Assembly (NCBI GenBank): GCA_948434855.1 | Contig: CAOJFR010000017.1 | Span: 1 to 23,045 of the forward strand | DNA: 23,045 nt | Origin: an uncultured Clostridia bacterium | GTDB taxonomy: Bacteria > Bacillota > Clostridia > Christensenellales > UBA1242 | Direction: 5' to 3' | Part shown: positions 7,800 through 14,174 of the stretch, one piece after another | Layout: each line of letters opens with the position of its first letter | Numbering within the stretch: the stretch's first letter is position 1 | Notes under the pieces: model-generated | Told to the model about the DNA's origin: nothing | Seen by the model: only the letters and a program-made list of their open reading frames with translations | Database searches by the model: none | Position numbers and translations under genes: made by a program

Positions 7800-8549
7800 T
7801 TATTTTTCTTTTTCAGCATAAACTTGTGGTATATAACTATCAAAAATAAAGTTATCTGCAAAATCATTAAGCCTTTGTTCTTCTTGAACACTTTTAATTG
7901 CACAAGTTAAAACAGGAATAACTCCATAATATTTTTTAACATATTTATTTGGCATATCTTCAGCACAATAAATAATAAAGTTTGGTTGGCTAATCTTTTT
8001 GTTAAGCATCATTCTCTTTAAGGCAAATCTTTTAACACCAGTAATTTCTTTGTCTTGGAAAAAACTAGCCATTTGACCTCTTTTAACCTTTGGAGCATTC
8101 TTTTTAAACCATTCAAGCGTATATGGATTGAATGAGCAAATTGCATATTCGCCCAAATAACCTTGAAGTTCTTTCCAAACAGCTTTTTCTACGCCGCCAA
8201 CTTTGCCATAATTTTTAACTTCAATAATAACAGGTACCTTTCCATCAATAAGTTCTAGTGCTTCTGCCAAAGTAGGAATTTTCTCCTTTGTTCCAGCCAA
8301 AGTAAACTTAGAAATTTCAGCATATGTGTGGTGTGTTATAAAGCCATCTTTGCCTGTCATCCTTGCAAGCTTTTCATCATGAAACAAAACAACTGTTCCA
8401 TCATCAAGTGCAGTAACATCAATTTCAACAGGCACCTTATTTTTTATTGCTTTTTTTATTGCAGAGAGTGAGTTCTCTGGAAATTTTTCATCAAATAAAC
8501 CCCTGTGGGCGATAGGTGATTTTACAATCCAAGATTCATAAATATTCAT
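7800..8549 (-). CDS. Glycerophosphodiester phosphodiesterase (GDPD family)
   Basis: A 249-residue GDPD-fold enzyme on the minus strand that hydrolyses glycerophosphodiesters to glycerol-3-phosphate and an alcohol. The family's metal and catalytic residues are visible: AHRG (His15, Arg16), PENS (Glu25), EIDV (Glu42, Asp44), FHDEKLARMTG (His57), then IPTLAEALE and IIEVK. No signal peptide or membrane segment is seen, so it is probably cytoplasmic, like UgpQ. The ATG has AGGAG six bases upstream (plus-strand CTCCT at 8556-8560). It has its own promoter and is the only clearly complete minus-strand gene in the window. Its neighbours do not suggest a specific lipid substrate. Confidence 0.88.
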   Translation of the reverse strand: MNIYESWIVKSPIAHRGLFDEKFPENSLSAIKKAIKNKVPVEIDVTALDDGTVVLFHDEKLARMTGKDGFITHHTYAEISKFTLAGTKEKIPTLAEALELIDGKVPVIIEVKNYGKVGGVEKAVWKELQGYLGEYAICSFNPYTLEWFKKNAPKVKRGQMASFFQDKEITGVKRFALKRMMLNKKISQPNFIIYCAEDMPNKYVKKYYGVIPVLTCAIKSVQEEQRLNDFADNFIFDSYIPQVYAEKEK

Positions 8550-8598
8550 TTTTTTCTCCTATTTATAAAAATCTATTTATCCATAGTAATTCTAGGTT

Positions 8599-8627
8599 AG
8601 TATATTTGATTTTTTAAACCTTGTCAA
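8599..8627 (-). promoter_or_regulatory. SigA-type promoter of the glycerophosphodiesterase gene
   Basis: Read on the minus strand: TTGACA (8622-8627), a 17-base spacer, then TATACT (8599-8604). The start would be near 8592, giving a leader of about 43 bases. Confidence 0.85.
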
Positions 8628-8697
8628 CAAAATAAAATTGTTTTATCAATTTATTTGCATAATACTAAAATTTATGTGTGTTTTTTAGCATTTATGA

Positions 8698-8726
8698 TTG
8701 ATTTATTTGGCATATTAGTTTAATAT
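8698..8726 (+). promoter_or_regulatory. Promoter of lepA, predicting a leaderless mRNA
   Basis: TTGATT (8698-8703), a 17-base spacer and TAATAT (8721-8726) precede the lepA ATG by only six bases, so transcription should start on or next to the initiation codon. No ribosome site is present. Confidence 0.6.
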
Positions 8727-8732
8727 ATTCTC

Positions 8733-10535
8733 ATGGAAAAAACACTAAATAACATTCGCAATTTCTCAATTATTGCTCATATTGACCATGGAAAAAGCAC
8801 ACTTGCAGATAGACTTATGGAGTTTACTGGAACCGTTGCAAAAAGGGATAGCAAAGAGCAACTTTTAGACTCTATGGACATTGAAAGGGAACGTGGTATA
8901 ACAATTAAGCTTGCGCCAGTTACCATGAAATATGAAAAAGATGGCAAAGAATATATTTTAAATCTTATTGACACACCTGGTCATGTTGACTTTACCTATG
9001 AAGTTTCAAGGTCGCTTGCAGCCTGCGAAGGTGCACTTTTAATTGTTGATGCAACACAGGGCATTCAGGCACAAACTCTTGCAAATTTTTATCTTGCATT
9101 TGAAAATAATCTTGAAATTTTGCCCGTCATCAATAAAATGGATTTACCATCTGCAAGACCGGAAGAAGCCAAAGCAGAAATTGAAAAAATTATTGGTATT
9201 CCTGCAGATGATGCACCTTGCATTTCTGCAAAAACTGGCTTAAACATTAATGATGTTCTTGACCAAATTATTGAAAAAATTCCTGCACCAAAGGGTGACA
9301 ATGAAGCAGCTCTTCAGGCACTTATTTTTGATAGTTATTATGATAACTATAAAGGTGCTGTTTGCCTTGTTAGGGTTAAAAATGGAGAGGTTAAAACAGG
9401 AACAAAAATTAAAATGATTCAAACAGGCAGAGAATTTGAAGTTGTTGAGGTGGGAATTTTTAAGCCAAAAATTGAAAGGACTGAAGTTTTGAAAGCCGGT
9501 GATGTTGGATATATATCTGCTAGCATAAAAACTGTTAGTGACATTAAAGTTGGTGACACCATAACTGAAACAGCAAGACAATCAGAGCCTCTTCCAGGAT
9601 ATAGAAACATTCAACCTGTGGTTTATTCTGGTATTTTTCCAATAGAAGGAGACAAATATAACGCTCTTAAAGATGCTCTTGAAAAGATTAAACTTTCTGA
9701 CTCTTCACTCATTTACACTCCAGAAACATCTGTTGCCCTTGGCTATGGCTTTAGATGTGGCTTTTTAGGACTTTTGCATTTAGAAATTATTACAGAAAGA
9801 CTTAATAGAGAGTTTAATTTAGATGTAATCACAACAATGCCAAGCGTTACATATAAAGTATATAAGCGAAATGGTGAAATGGAAGAAATTTCTAACCCAA
9901 TAAGTATGCCAGATGCTGACCAAATTGATTATACTGAAGAACCTTTTATTAAGGCAGAAATTTTTGCTCCTTCTGAATATGTTGGAGCAATTATGGATCT
10001 TGGAATCGCAAAAAGAGGAGAATATAAAAACCTTCAATATCTTTATGACAATAGAGTTAGAATTGATTTTGAGCTTCCACTTGCAGAAGTTGTGTTTGAT
10101 TTTTTTGACAAGCTAAAGTCTGCAACTCATGGTTATGCAAGCTTAGACTATGAAATTTCTGAGTATAAACGCAGTGACATGGTTAAGGTTGATATGCTTC
10201 TTAATGGTGAGCCATGCGATGCACTTTCAATGATCTGTCACAGAACTAGAGCTTATGAAAGGTCTAGAGCCATAACAGAAAAGCTTAAGGATGTTATTCC
10301 ACGACAATTATTTGAAATTCCAATTCAGGCAGCGATTGGCGGCAAAATTATTGCTAGGGAAACCGTAAAAGCACTTAGAAAAGATGTTATTGCAAAATGC
10401 TATGGCGGAGACGTTACTAGAAAACGAAAACTATTAGAAAAACAAAAAGAAGGCAAAAAGAAGATGAAAAGACTTGGAAGTGTAGAGCTTCCAGGAGAAG
10501 CCTTCCTTGCAGTTTTAAAAACAGACCAAAACTAA
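8733..10535 (+). CDS. lepA: Elongation factor 4 (LepA), back-translocating ribosomal GTPase
   Basis: A 600-residue translational GTPase of full family length. G motifs are AHIDHGKST (residues 15-23), RGITIK, DTPGHVDF and NKMDLP. The C-terminal domain specific to EF4 is present: CYGGDVTRKRKLLEKQKEGKKKMK, then GSVELPGEAF. LepA acts on the ribosome, in initiation or in recovery of stalled complexes. The start matches the family N-terminus (NIRNFSIIAHIDHGKST), and an in-frame TAA at 8721-8723 excludes an earlier start. There is no Shine-Dalgarno sequence, unlike most genes here. It opens the lepA-hemW-hrcA order typical of Firmicutes. Confidence 0.97.
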   Translation: MEKTLNNIRNFSIIAHIDHGKSTLADRLMEFTGTVAKRDSKEQLLDSMDIERERGITIKLAPVTMKYEKDGKEYILNLIDTPGHVDFTYEVSRSLAACEGALLIVDATQGIQAQTLANFYLAFENNLEILPVINKMDLPSARPEEAKAEIEKIIGIPADDAPCISAKTGLNINDVLDQIIEKIPAPKGDNEAALQALIFDSYYDNYKGAVCLVRVKNGEVKTGTKIKMIQTGREFEVVEVGIFKPKIERTEVLKAGDVGYISASIKTVSDIKVGDTITETARQSEPLPGYRNIQPVVYSGIFPIEGDKYNALKDALEKIKLSDSSLIYTPETSVALGYGFRCGFLGLLHLEIITERLNREFNLDVITTMPSVTYKVYKRNGEMEEISNPISMPDADQIDYTEEPFIKAEIFAPSEYVGAIMDLGIAKRGEYKNLQYLYDNRVRIDFELPLAEVVFDFFDKLKSATHGYASLDYEISEYKRSDMVKVDMLLNGEPCDALSMICHRTRAYERSRAITEKLKDVIPRQLFEIPIQAAIGGKIIARETVKALRKDVIAKCYGGDVTRKRKLLEKQKEGKKKMKRLGSVELPGEAFLAVLKTDQN

Positions 10536-10548
10536 TAGAAAATTTAAC

Positions 10549-10576
10549 TTGATAAAAATTCAAATTCTGTTATAAT
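10549..10576 (+). promoter_or_regulatory. Promoter of hemW
   Basis: TTGATA (10549-10554) and a perfect TATAAT (10571-10576), with a 16-base spacer, lie between the lepA stop and the hemW ribosome site. Confidence 0.72.
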
Positions 10577-10605
10577 AATAGTGTAATATAAATTAGGAGA
10601 ATAAA

Positions 10606-11790
10606 ATGTCTATAAATGATACTGGATTAAATATAGTTGAAAATAACAAAAATAACCTTAGCATCTATGTTCATATTCCTTTTTGCAACTCTAAGTGTGC
10701 ATATTGCTCATTTGTGTCTGTTGTTGGAAGTGACGAAGAAAAAAAACGTTATTTTGATAATCTTGTAACAGAAATAAAGCTTCAGTCTAAAAACTATAGA
10801 CAATTTTATTCTGTTGGAAGCATTTATATTGGCGGTGGAACACCTTCTTGCCTCGATTATTATTTTATTCGTGATTTACTTTCAAGCATATATAAAAACT
10901 TTTCAGTTAAAAACACTGCAGAAATAACAATAGAGCTTAATCCGGGCACTATCGATAAAAACAAAGTTAGAGAATATATCCTTTCAGGTGTTAACAGATT
11001 TAGCGTTGGACTTCAGTCAATTAATCCAAAAATTTTAAGAGCTATGGGCAGAACTCATACTCCAGAAGATTTTGACAAAGCAATTAGCACTATTCGTGAA
11101 TTTGGAATAAAAAACATTAGCAGCGACATGATAATTGGTTATCCAAAACAAACTCTCACTGATGTTAAAGAAACTCTTATGTATTTAATTGAAAAGGATG
11201 TTCCACATATTTCAATTTATATGCTTCAGGTTGAAGAGGGAACTGCTCTCAAAAAAATGGTAGACAACAACTCTGTTGCACTTCCTGAAGAAGACCTTGT
11301 TATTAAAATGTATAACTATGTTAGTGAAGTTTTGGCAGAAAAAGGATATGCAAGATACGAACTCTCAAACTTTGCAAAATTTGGCTATGAATCATATCAC
11401 AACAAAGTGTATTGGAACAGAAAAGATTATCTTGGGCTTGGCTTAGCAGCACATTCATATATTAATGGAACAAGATTTTCTAACACAGAAAACCTTGCAG
11501 AATACACTGAAATGCTTGAAACAAAAGAAACCTTGCCAACAATAATGTCTAAAACTTTAAGCACTGAAGAAATGAAAGAAGAAGCAATAATGCTATCTCT
11601 TAGAACTGCAGAGGGTTTAAACCTTGAATCATATACAGCTGAGTTTGGAGAAAACTTTTTAGCAAAAAAGAAGTCGCTTATTGCAAAACTGATTGAGTCT
11701 GGCTTTTTAAAACTTACAAACAATCACTTAGTTTGCACACAAAAGGGCTATTTGGTGCTAAATCAAATTGTTCTTCAACTTTGTTCATAG
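10606..11790 (+). CDS. hemW: HemW-type radical SAM protein (heme chaperone)
   Basis: A 394-residue radical SAM protein. IYVHIPFCNSKCAYCSF carries the CxxxCxxC cluster motif, with GGGTPS, ELNPGT, GVNRFSVGLQS, DMIIGYP and YELSNFAK following in the order known for HemW. Its length and position beside lepA and hrcA point to HemW rather than the coproporphyrinogen dehydrogenase HemN. HemW proteins bind heme and an Fe-S cluster and are thought to deliver heme; older annotations call them coproporphyrinogen III oxidase. AGGAG at 10595-10599 precedes the ATG by six bases. A strong terminator follows, so hemW is not co-transcribed with hrcA, unlike in many Firmicutes. Confidence 0.9.
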   Translation: MSINDTGLNIVENNKNNLSIYVHIPFCNSKCAYCSFVSVVGSDEEKKRYFDNLVTEIKLQSKNYRQFYSVGSIYIGGGTPSCLDYYFIRDLLSSIYKNFSVKNTAEITIELNPGTIDKNKVREYILSGVNRFSVGLQSINPKILRAMGRTHTPEDFDKAISTIREFGIKNISSDMIIGYPKQTLTDVKETLMYLIEKDVPHISIYMLQVEEGTALKKMVDNNSVALPEEDLVIKMYNYVSEVLAEKGYARYELSNFAKFGYESYHNKVYWNRKDYLGLGLAAHSYINGTRFSNTENLAEYTEMLETKETLPTIMSKTLSTEEMKEEAIMLSLRTAEGLNLESYTAEFGENFLAKKKSLIAKLIESGFLKLTNNHLVCTQKGYLVLNQIVLQLCS

Positions 11791-11801
11791 AAATGCAAAA
11801 C

Positions 11802-11827
11802 AAAAACAGCCAAATGGCTGTTTTTTT
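11802..11827 (+). terminator. Terminator of hemW
   Basis: AAAAACAGCC (11802-11811) pairs perfectly with GGCTGTTTTT (11816-11825) around an AAAT loop, with two further T. Confidence 0.92.
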
Positions 11828-11861
11828 AATAATATAGGTTATTTGCCATTGATACTGCACT

Positions 11862-12101
11862 TCAAGATATAACCACGCCCAAAATTATTCCCAAAATTAT
11901 CTCAATAACAAATGCAATTATCCAGCCCTTTAAAAATGTCTTTTTTTCAAACTCATCATTATAAAGAACAAGACCAATAACCAAGCCAATGAGTCCTAGC
12001 AAACCAAGGGCAACACCTATTCCAACCTTAGATGCTTTGTAAGGTATCGCTTGGCAATGAATAGTGGGGTAACACACTCCACTCTCAAAAACATTATTCA
12101 T
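11862..12101 (-). CDS. Small two-helix membrane protein, unknown, possibly truncated
   Basis: A 79-residue minus-strand ORF. Residues 25-47 and 57-79 are two hydrophobic helices (VGIGVALGLLGLIGLVIGLVLY and GWIIAFVIEIILGIILGVVIS) joined by NDEFEKKTFLK. The hydrophobic part looks like a real small membrane protein. Its first 20 residues, including three Cys or His positions, are antisense to a plus-strand XRE regulator remnant (12039-12218), and no ribosome site precedes the ATG at 12101. The likely explanation is that a recombination event removed the original N-terminus and joined the gene to a foreign fragment. It may still be expressed from this ATG, but I could not find a promoter. Function unknown. 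Confidence 0.4.
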   Translation of the reverse strand: MNNVFESGVCYPTIHCQAIPYKASKVGIGVALGLLGLIGLVIGLVLYNDEFEKKTFLKGWIIAFVIEIILGIILGVVIS

Positions 12102-12218
12102 GAAACCGTTAGAGACAATCTTCTTTCAACCTTAATTTTGATTGCTGGTGGTTTTGATATGACAATTTCAGAATTTTTAAATAGTCCGCTATTTAGTGAA
12201 GAAAACTTAAATATTTAA
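12039..12218 (+). pseudogene. C-terminal remnant of an XRE-family helix-turn-helix regulator
   Basis: Reading from 12039 gives VRYRLAMNSGVTHSTLKNII, then, after a less conserved stretch, STLILIAGGFDMTISEFLNSPLF and SEENLNI before a TAA stop. This matches the usual XRE pattern: helix 2 (YRLA-x-x-SGV), recognition helix (STL-x-x-I), then TL-x-x-IA-x-x-xDMT-x-SEF. The first helix and a proper start are missing: an in-frame TAG lies at 11997-11999, and the upstream DNA instead encodes the antisense membrane protein. The internal ATG at 12057 would give 53 residues without a complete DNA-binding fold and has no ribosome site. I call it a truncated gene. Residual expression of the short form cannot be excluded. 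Confidence 0.6.
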
Positions 12219-12220
12219 CA

Positions 12221-12254
12221 AAAAAGTGTCAGCAAATGGTTGACATTTTTTTTT
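12221..12254 (+). terminator. Terminator-like hairpin after the XRE remnant, overlapping the hrcA promoter
   Basis: TGTCA (12227-12231) pairs with TGACA (12241-12245), extended by a G-T pair and A-T pairs, then a long T tract. Its right arm is also the -35 hexamer of the hrcA promoter. It probably terminated the former regulator gene. Confidence 0.55.
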
Positions 12255-12268
12255 AGCAGTAATATACT
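12240..12268 (+). promoter_or_regulatory. SigA-type promoter of the hrcA operon
   Basis: TTGACA (12240-12245), a 17-base spacer and TATACT (12263-12268) predict a start near 12275, immediately before the CIRCE operator. Confidence 0.85.
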
Positions 12269-12276
12269 ACACAATG

Positions 12277-12303
12277 TTAGCACTCTAAAACTTAGTTTGC
12301 TAA
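12277..12303 (+). promoter_or_regulatory. CIRCE operator (HrcA binding site), right arm degenerate
   Basis: TTAGCACTC, nine bases, then GTTTGCTAA. The consensus is TTAGCACTC-N9-GAGTGCTAA, so the left arm is perfect and the right arm differs at two of nine positions. It sits at the predicted transcription start of hrcA, where bound HrcA would block transcription until heat or unfolded proteins inactivate it. Confidence 0.9.
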
Positions 12304-12355
12304 CAATCTGAATATTTATTTGCCAAAAGGTATATAATACAGTTAGAGGTAATAA

Positions 12356-13384
12356 ATGGATTTAAGTGAAAGAAAAAAGAAAATACTCAGTGCAGTAATT
12401 GAAACGAATATAAAGTCTGAAAGGGCAGAGGCGGTATCAAGCAAGTGGCTTCAAGAAGAATATTTGCCAGAGCTTTGCTCTGCAACCATCAGAAACGAGC
12501 TGAATGCTTTAGAAGAAATGGGTTATTTAACACATCTTCATACTTCTTCTGGCAGAGTTCCAACAAAAGAGGGCTATGAAATGTATGCCAGCGAACTTAT
12601 GCAAGAAAAGAAACTTTCAGCCAAAGAAAAAGAGGTTATAAAGTCTAATTTTTCAAACAAACTTGTTTCAATTAGCGATATTATTGACAGGTCCGCAAAA
12701 ACAATAGCAAAGGCAACAAATTATGCTTCAGTTGTTTATACAGACAAAAAAGATAATGCGTTAATAAAAGATATAAAGCTTTATCCCGTCAGCAAATCAA
12801 CTCAGCTTGTCGTGGTTGTTACAAATGATAGAGTTATTAATGAAATTGCAAACCTTGGCACCAATGATGAAGCAGATCTTAATGCCGCATCAGGAATTTT
12901 AAAGGATTTATTTGAAAACCGACCAATTTCGGCAATAACTGACCAAACTTTTAGAGAAAAAGTGGTTACAAAAGAGCTCCAAAAGTATAAATTTGTGTTT
13001 GATAGGGTTTTGGAGATTATTGAATCAAACAATAATAACTTTAATGGCAACATTTCGGTTGCTGGAAAAGAAAAGCTTATTGAATATCCAGAATTTGACG
13101 ATGTTGCCAAAGTTAAAAAAGCTGTCAGCGTGTTTGAAAGCAAAGAATCTATTTTGCCACTAATCAAAAATGGCAATGACCTAGAAATTTCAATTAATGT
13201 TGGCAGTGACGAGTCTGGGCTTGAAGATTGTTCAATTATAACAGTATCTTGCAATATAACTGGTGATCAAAAAATCACAGCAGGTGTTATTGGACCAATG
13301 AGAATGGACTATTCTAAGGCAATTTCAGTATTAAAAGAAGTTGCTGAAACAATTGAAGATGCAATAGGAAATGAGGAGGAGTAA
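12356..13384 (+). CDS. hrcA: Heat-inducible transcription repressor HrcA
   Basis: A 342-residue repressor of full family length. The N-terminal winged helix shows SSKWLQEEYLPELCSATIRNELNALEEMGYLTH followed by HTSSGRVPTKEGYEMY, both highly typical. The rest is the GAF-like and insertion region, ending in GVIGPMRMDYSKAISVL, also conserved. HrcA dimers bind CIRCE and repress the operon; GroE chaperonin activity keeps HrcA functional in Bacillus. AGAGG with six bases spacing supports the ATG at 12356. The operator directly upstream indicates autorepression. Its TAA stop shares one base with the grpE ATG. Confidence 0.97.
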   Translation: MDLSERKKKILSAVIETNIKSERAEAVSSKWLQEEYLPELCSATIRNELNALEEMGYLTHLHTSSGRVPTKEGYEMYASELMQEKKLSAKEKEVIKSNFSNKLVSISDIIDRSAKTIAKATNYASVVYTDKKDNALIKDIKLYPVSKSTQLVVVVTNDRVINEIANLGTNDEADLNAASGILKDLFENRPISAITDQTFREKVVTKELQKYKFVFDRVLEIIESNNNNFNGNISVAGKEKLIEYPEFDDVAKVKKAVSVFESKESILPLIKNGNDLEISINVGSDESGLEDCSIITVSCNITGDQKITAGVIGPMRMDYSKAISVLKEVAETIEDAIGNEEE

Positions 13385-14070
13385 TGGACGAAAAGAATAA
13401 AAAAGGTTGTTGCCATGATGGAAGCGATAAACACGAATGCCACAACCATGAAAACGGCAATCACGAGTGTTGTCATGGAAAAAACCATGAAAATGGCGAA
13501 CATGAATGCTGCCATGGCAAAGGAGATGGCAAAAAAGAGTGCAAGCATGGTGGCGATGGACAAAAAAGAATTAAAGAACTTGAGGCTGAGCTTGCAAATG
13601 CAATGGCTCTTGCAAATGAATATAACACAAAGTGTTCACAATATTTAAACACTGCAACATATTATAAAAATCAGTGTGATGAAACAAAAAATGACCTTGC
13701 ACGCTTCAAAGAACGTAACAAAAACATTGAAGAGCAAGCAAAACAAAAGGCAAATGAATTTGCAGTAAAAAAAATTCTGCCAATTCTTGATGACTTTGAT
13801 GGAGCATTAAGAACCGTTTCGCCAGAGCTTATGCAAGGCTTTGTTATGATATACAGCTCTATGCTTAGCACCATAAAAGAGCTTGGTGCAGTAGAAATTG
13901 TGTGTAAGGGCGAAAAACTAGACCCAGAAAAGCACAACTGTATAGATACAACCATTGCAGACAATGAAAGTCAAGACGGAACTATTGCTGCAGTATATCA
14001 AAAGGGCTATATGTTTGAGGCAACTGGTGAAGTTATCAGACCTGCAAATGTTAGTGTTTATAAGGCGTGA
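13384..14070 (+). CDS. grpE: GrpE nucleotide exchange factor with His/Cys-rich N-terminal extension
   Basis: A 228-residue GrpE, the exchange factor for DnaK. From residue 60 on it is ordinary: a long coiled coil (RIKELEAELANAMALA onward), DLARFKER, AVKKILPILDDFDGAL, and the beta domain ending in GEVIRPANVSVYKA. Residues 1-58 are not: they contain 8 Cys and 10 His, at C9, C10, H11, H17, C19, H20, H22, H27, C29, C30, H31, H35, H40, C42, C43, H44, C53 and H55. Residues 21-33 and 34-46 are a tandem repeat, 12 of 13 identical. Most GrpE N-termini are acidic and disordered. The composition suggests metal binding, which is inference. AGGAGG at 13374-13379 supports the start, and the gene overlaps hrcA by one base, so the extension is in frame and translated. 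Confidence 0.95.
   Translation: MDEKNKKGCCHDGSDKHECHNHENGNHECCHGKNHENGEHECCHGKGDGKKECKHGGDGQKRIKELEAELANAMALANEYNTKCSQYLNTATYYKNQCDETKNDLARFKERNKNIEEQAKQKANEFAVKKILPILDDFDGALRTVSPELMQGFVMIYSSMLSTIKELGAVEIVCKGEKLDPEKHNCIDTTIADNESQDGTIAAVYQKGYMFEATGEVIRPANVSVYKA
13444..13521 (+). repeat. Two 39-base tandem repeats inside grpE, encoding NHENG-x-HECCHGK
   Basis: Codons 21-33 (13444-13482) and 34-46 (13483-13521) encode NHENGNHECCHGK and NHENGEHECCHGK. Several codons differ silently between the copies (for example TGT TGT against TGC TGC). The duplication is therefore not recent, or the protein sequence has been kept while the DNA drifted. Confidence 0.9.
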
Positions 14071-14109
14071 GGCTTAATAAACAATAAATTCTAATCTTTG
14101 AGGCTTTCA

Positions 14110-14128
14110 GTATAAACTTGGTTTATAC
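14110..14128 (+). promoter_or_regulatory. Perfect hairpin in the grpE-dnaK spacer
   Basis: GTATAAAC (14110-14117), a TTG loop, then GTTTATAC (14121-14128). There is no T tract after it, so it is not a terminator. It is not a CIRCE element. It may be an mRNA processing or stability element before dnaK. Confidence 0.6.
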
Positions 14129-14174
14129 AAATCATTTTAAAAATAATTATTTTTTATAAAAGGGGATATAAAAT

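Noticed and set aside
12333..12338. TATAAT close to the hrcA ribosome site, as a second promoter
   Set aside because: No acceptable -35 hexamer lies 16-18 bases upstream, and a better promoter exists at 12240-12268.
12802..13254. Long open frame of 150 codons on the minus strand inside hrcA
   Set aside because: It is fully antisense to a certain hrcA, its product is Ser/Leu/Thr-rich in the manner of reverse-strand reads of AT-rich genes, and no ribosome site or promoter was seen.
13444..13521. Short direct repeats as a CRISPR-like or mobile repeat
   Set aside because: Only two adjacent copies with no spacers, in frame within grpE, with silent codon differences; this is a protein-level repeat.
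14110..14128. Second CIRCE operator before dnaK
   Set aside because: The inverted repeat GTATAAAC/GTTTATAC has a three-base loop and no similarity to TTAGCACTC-N9-GAGTGCTAA.
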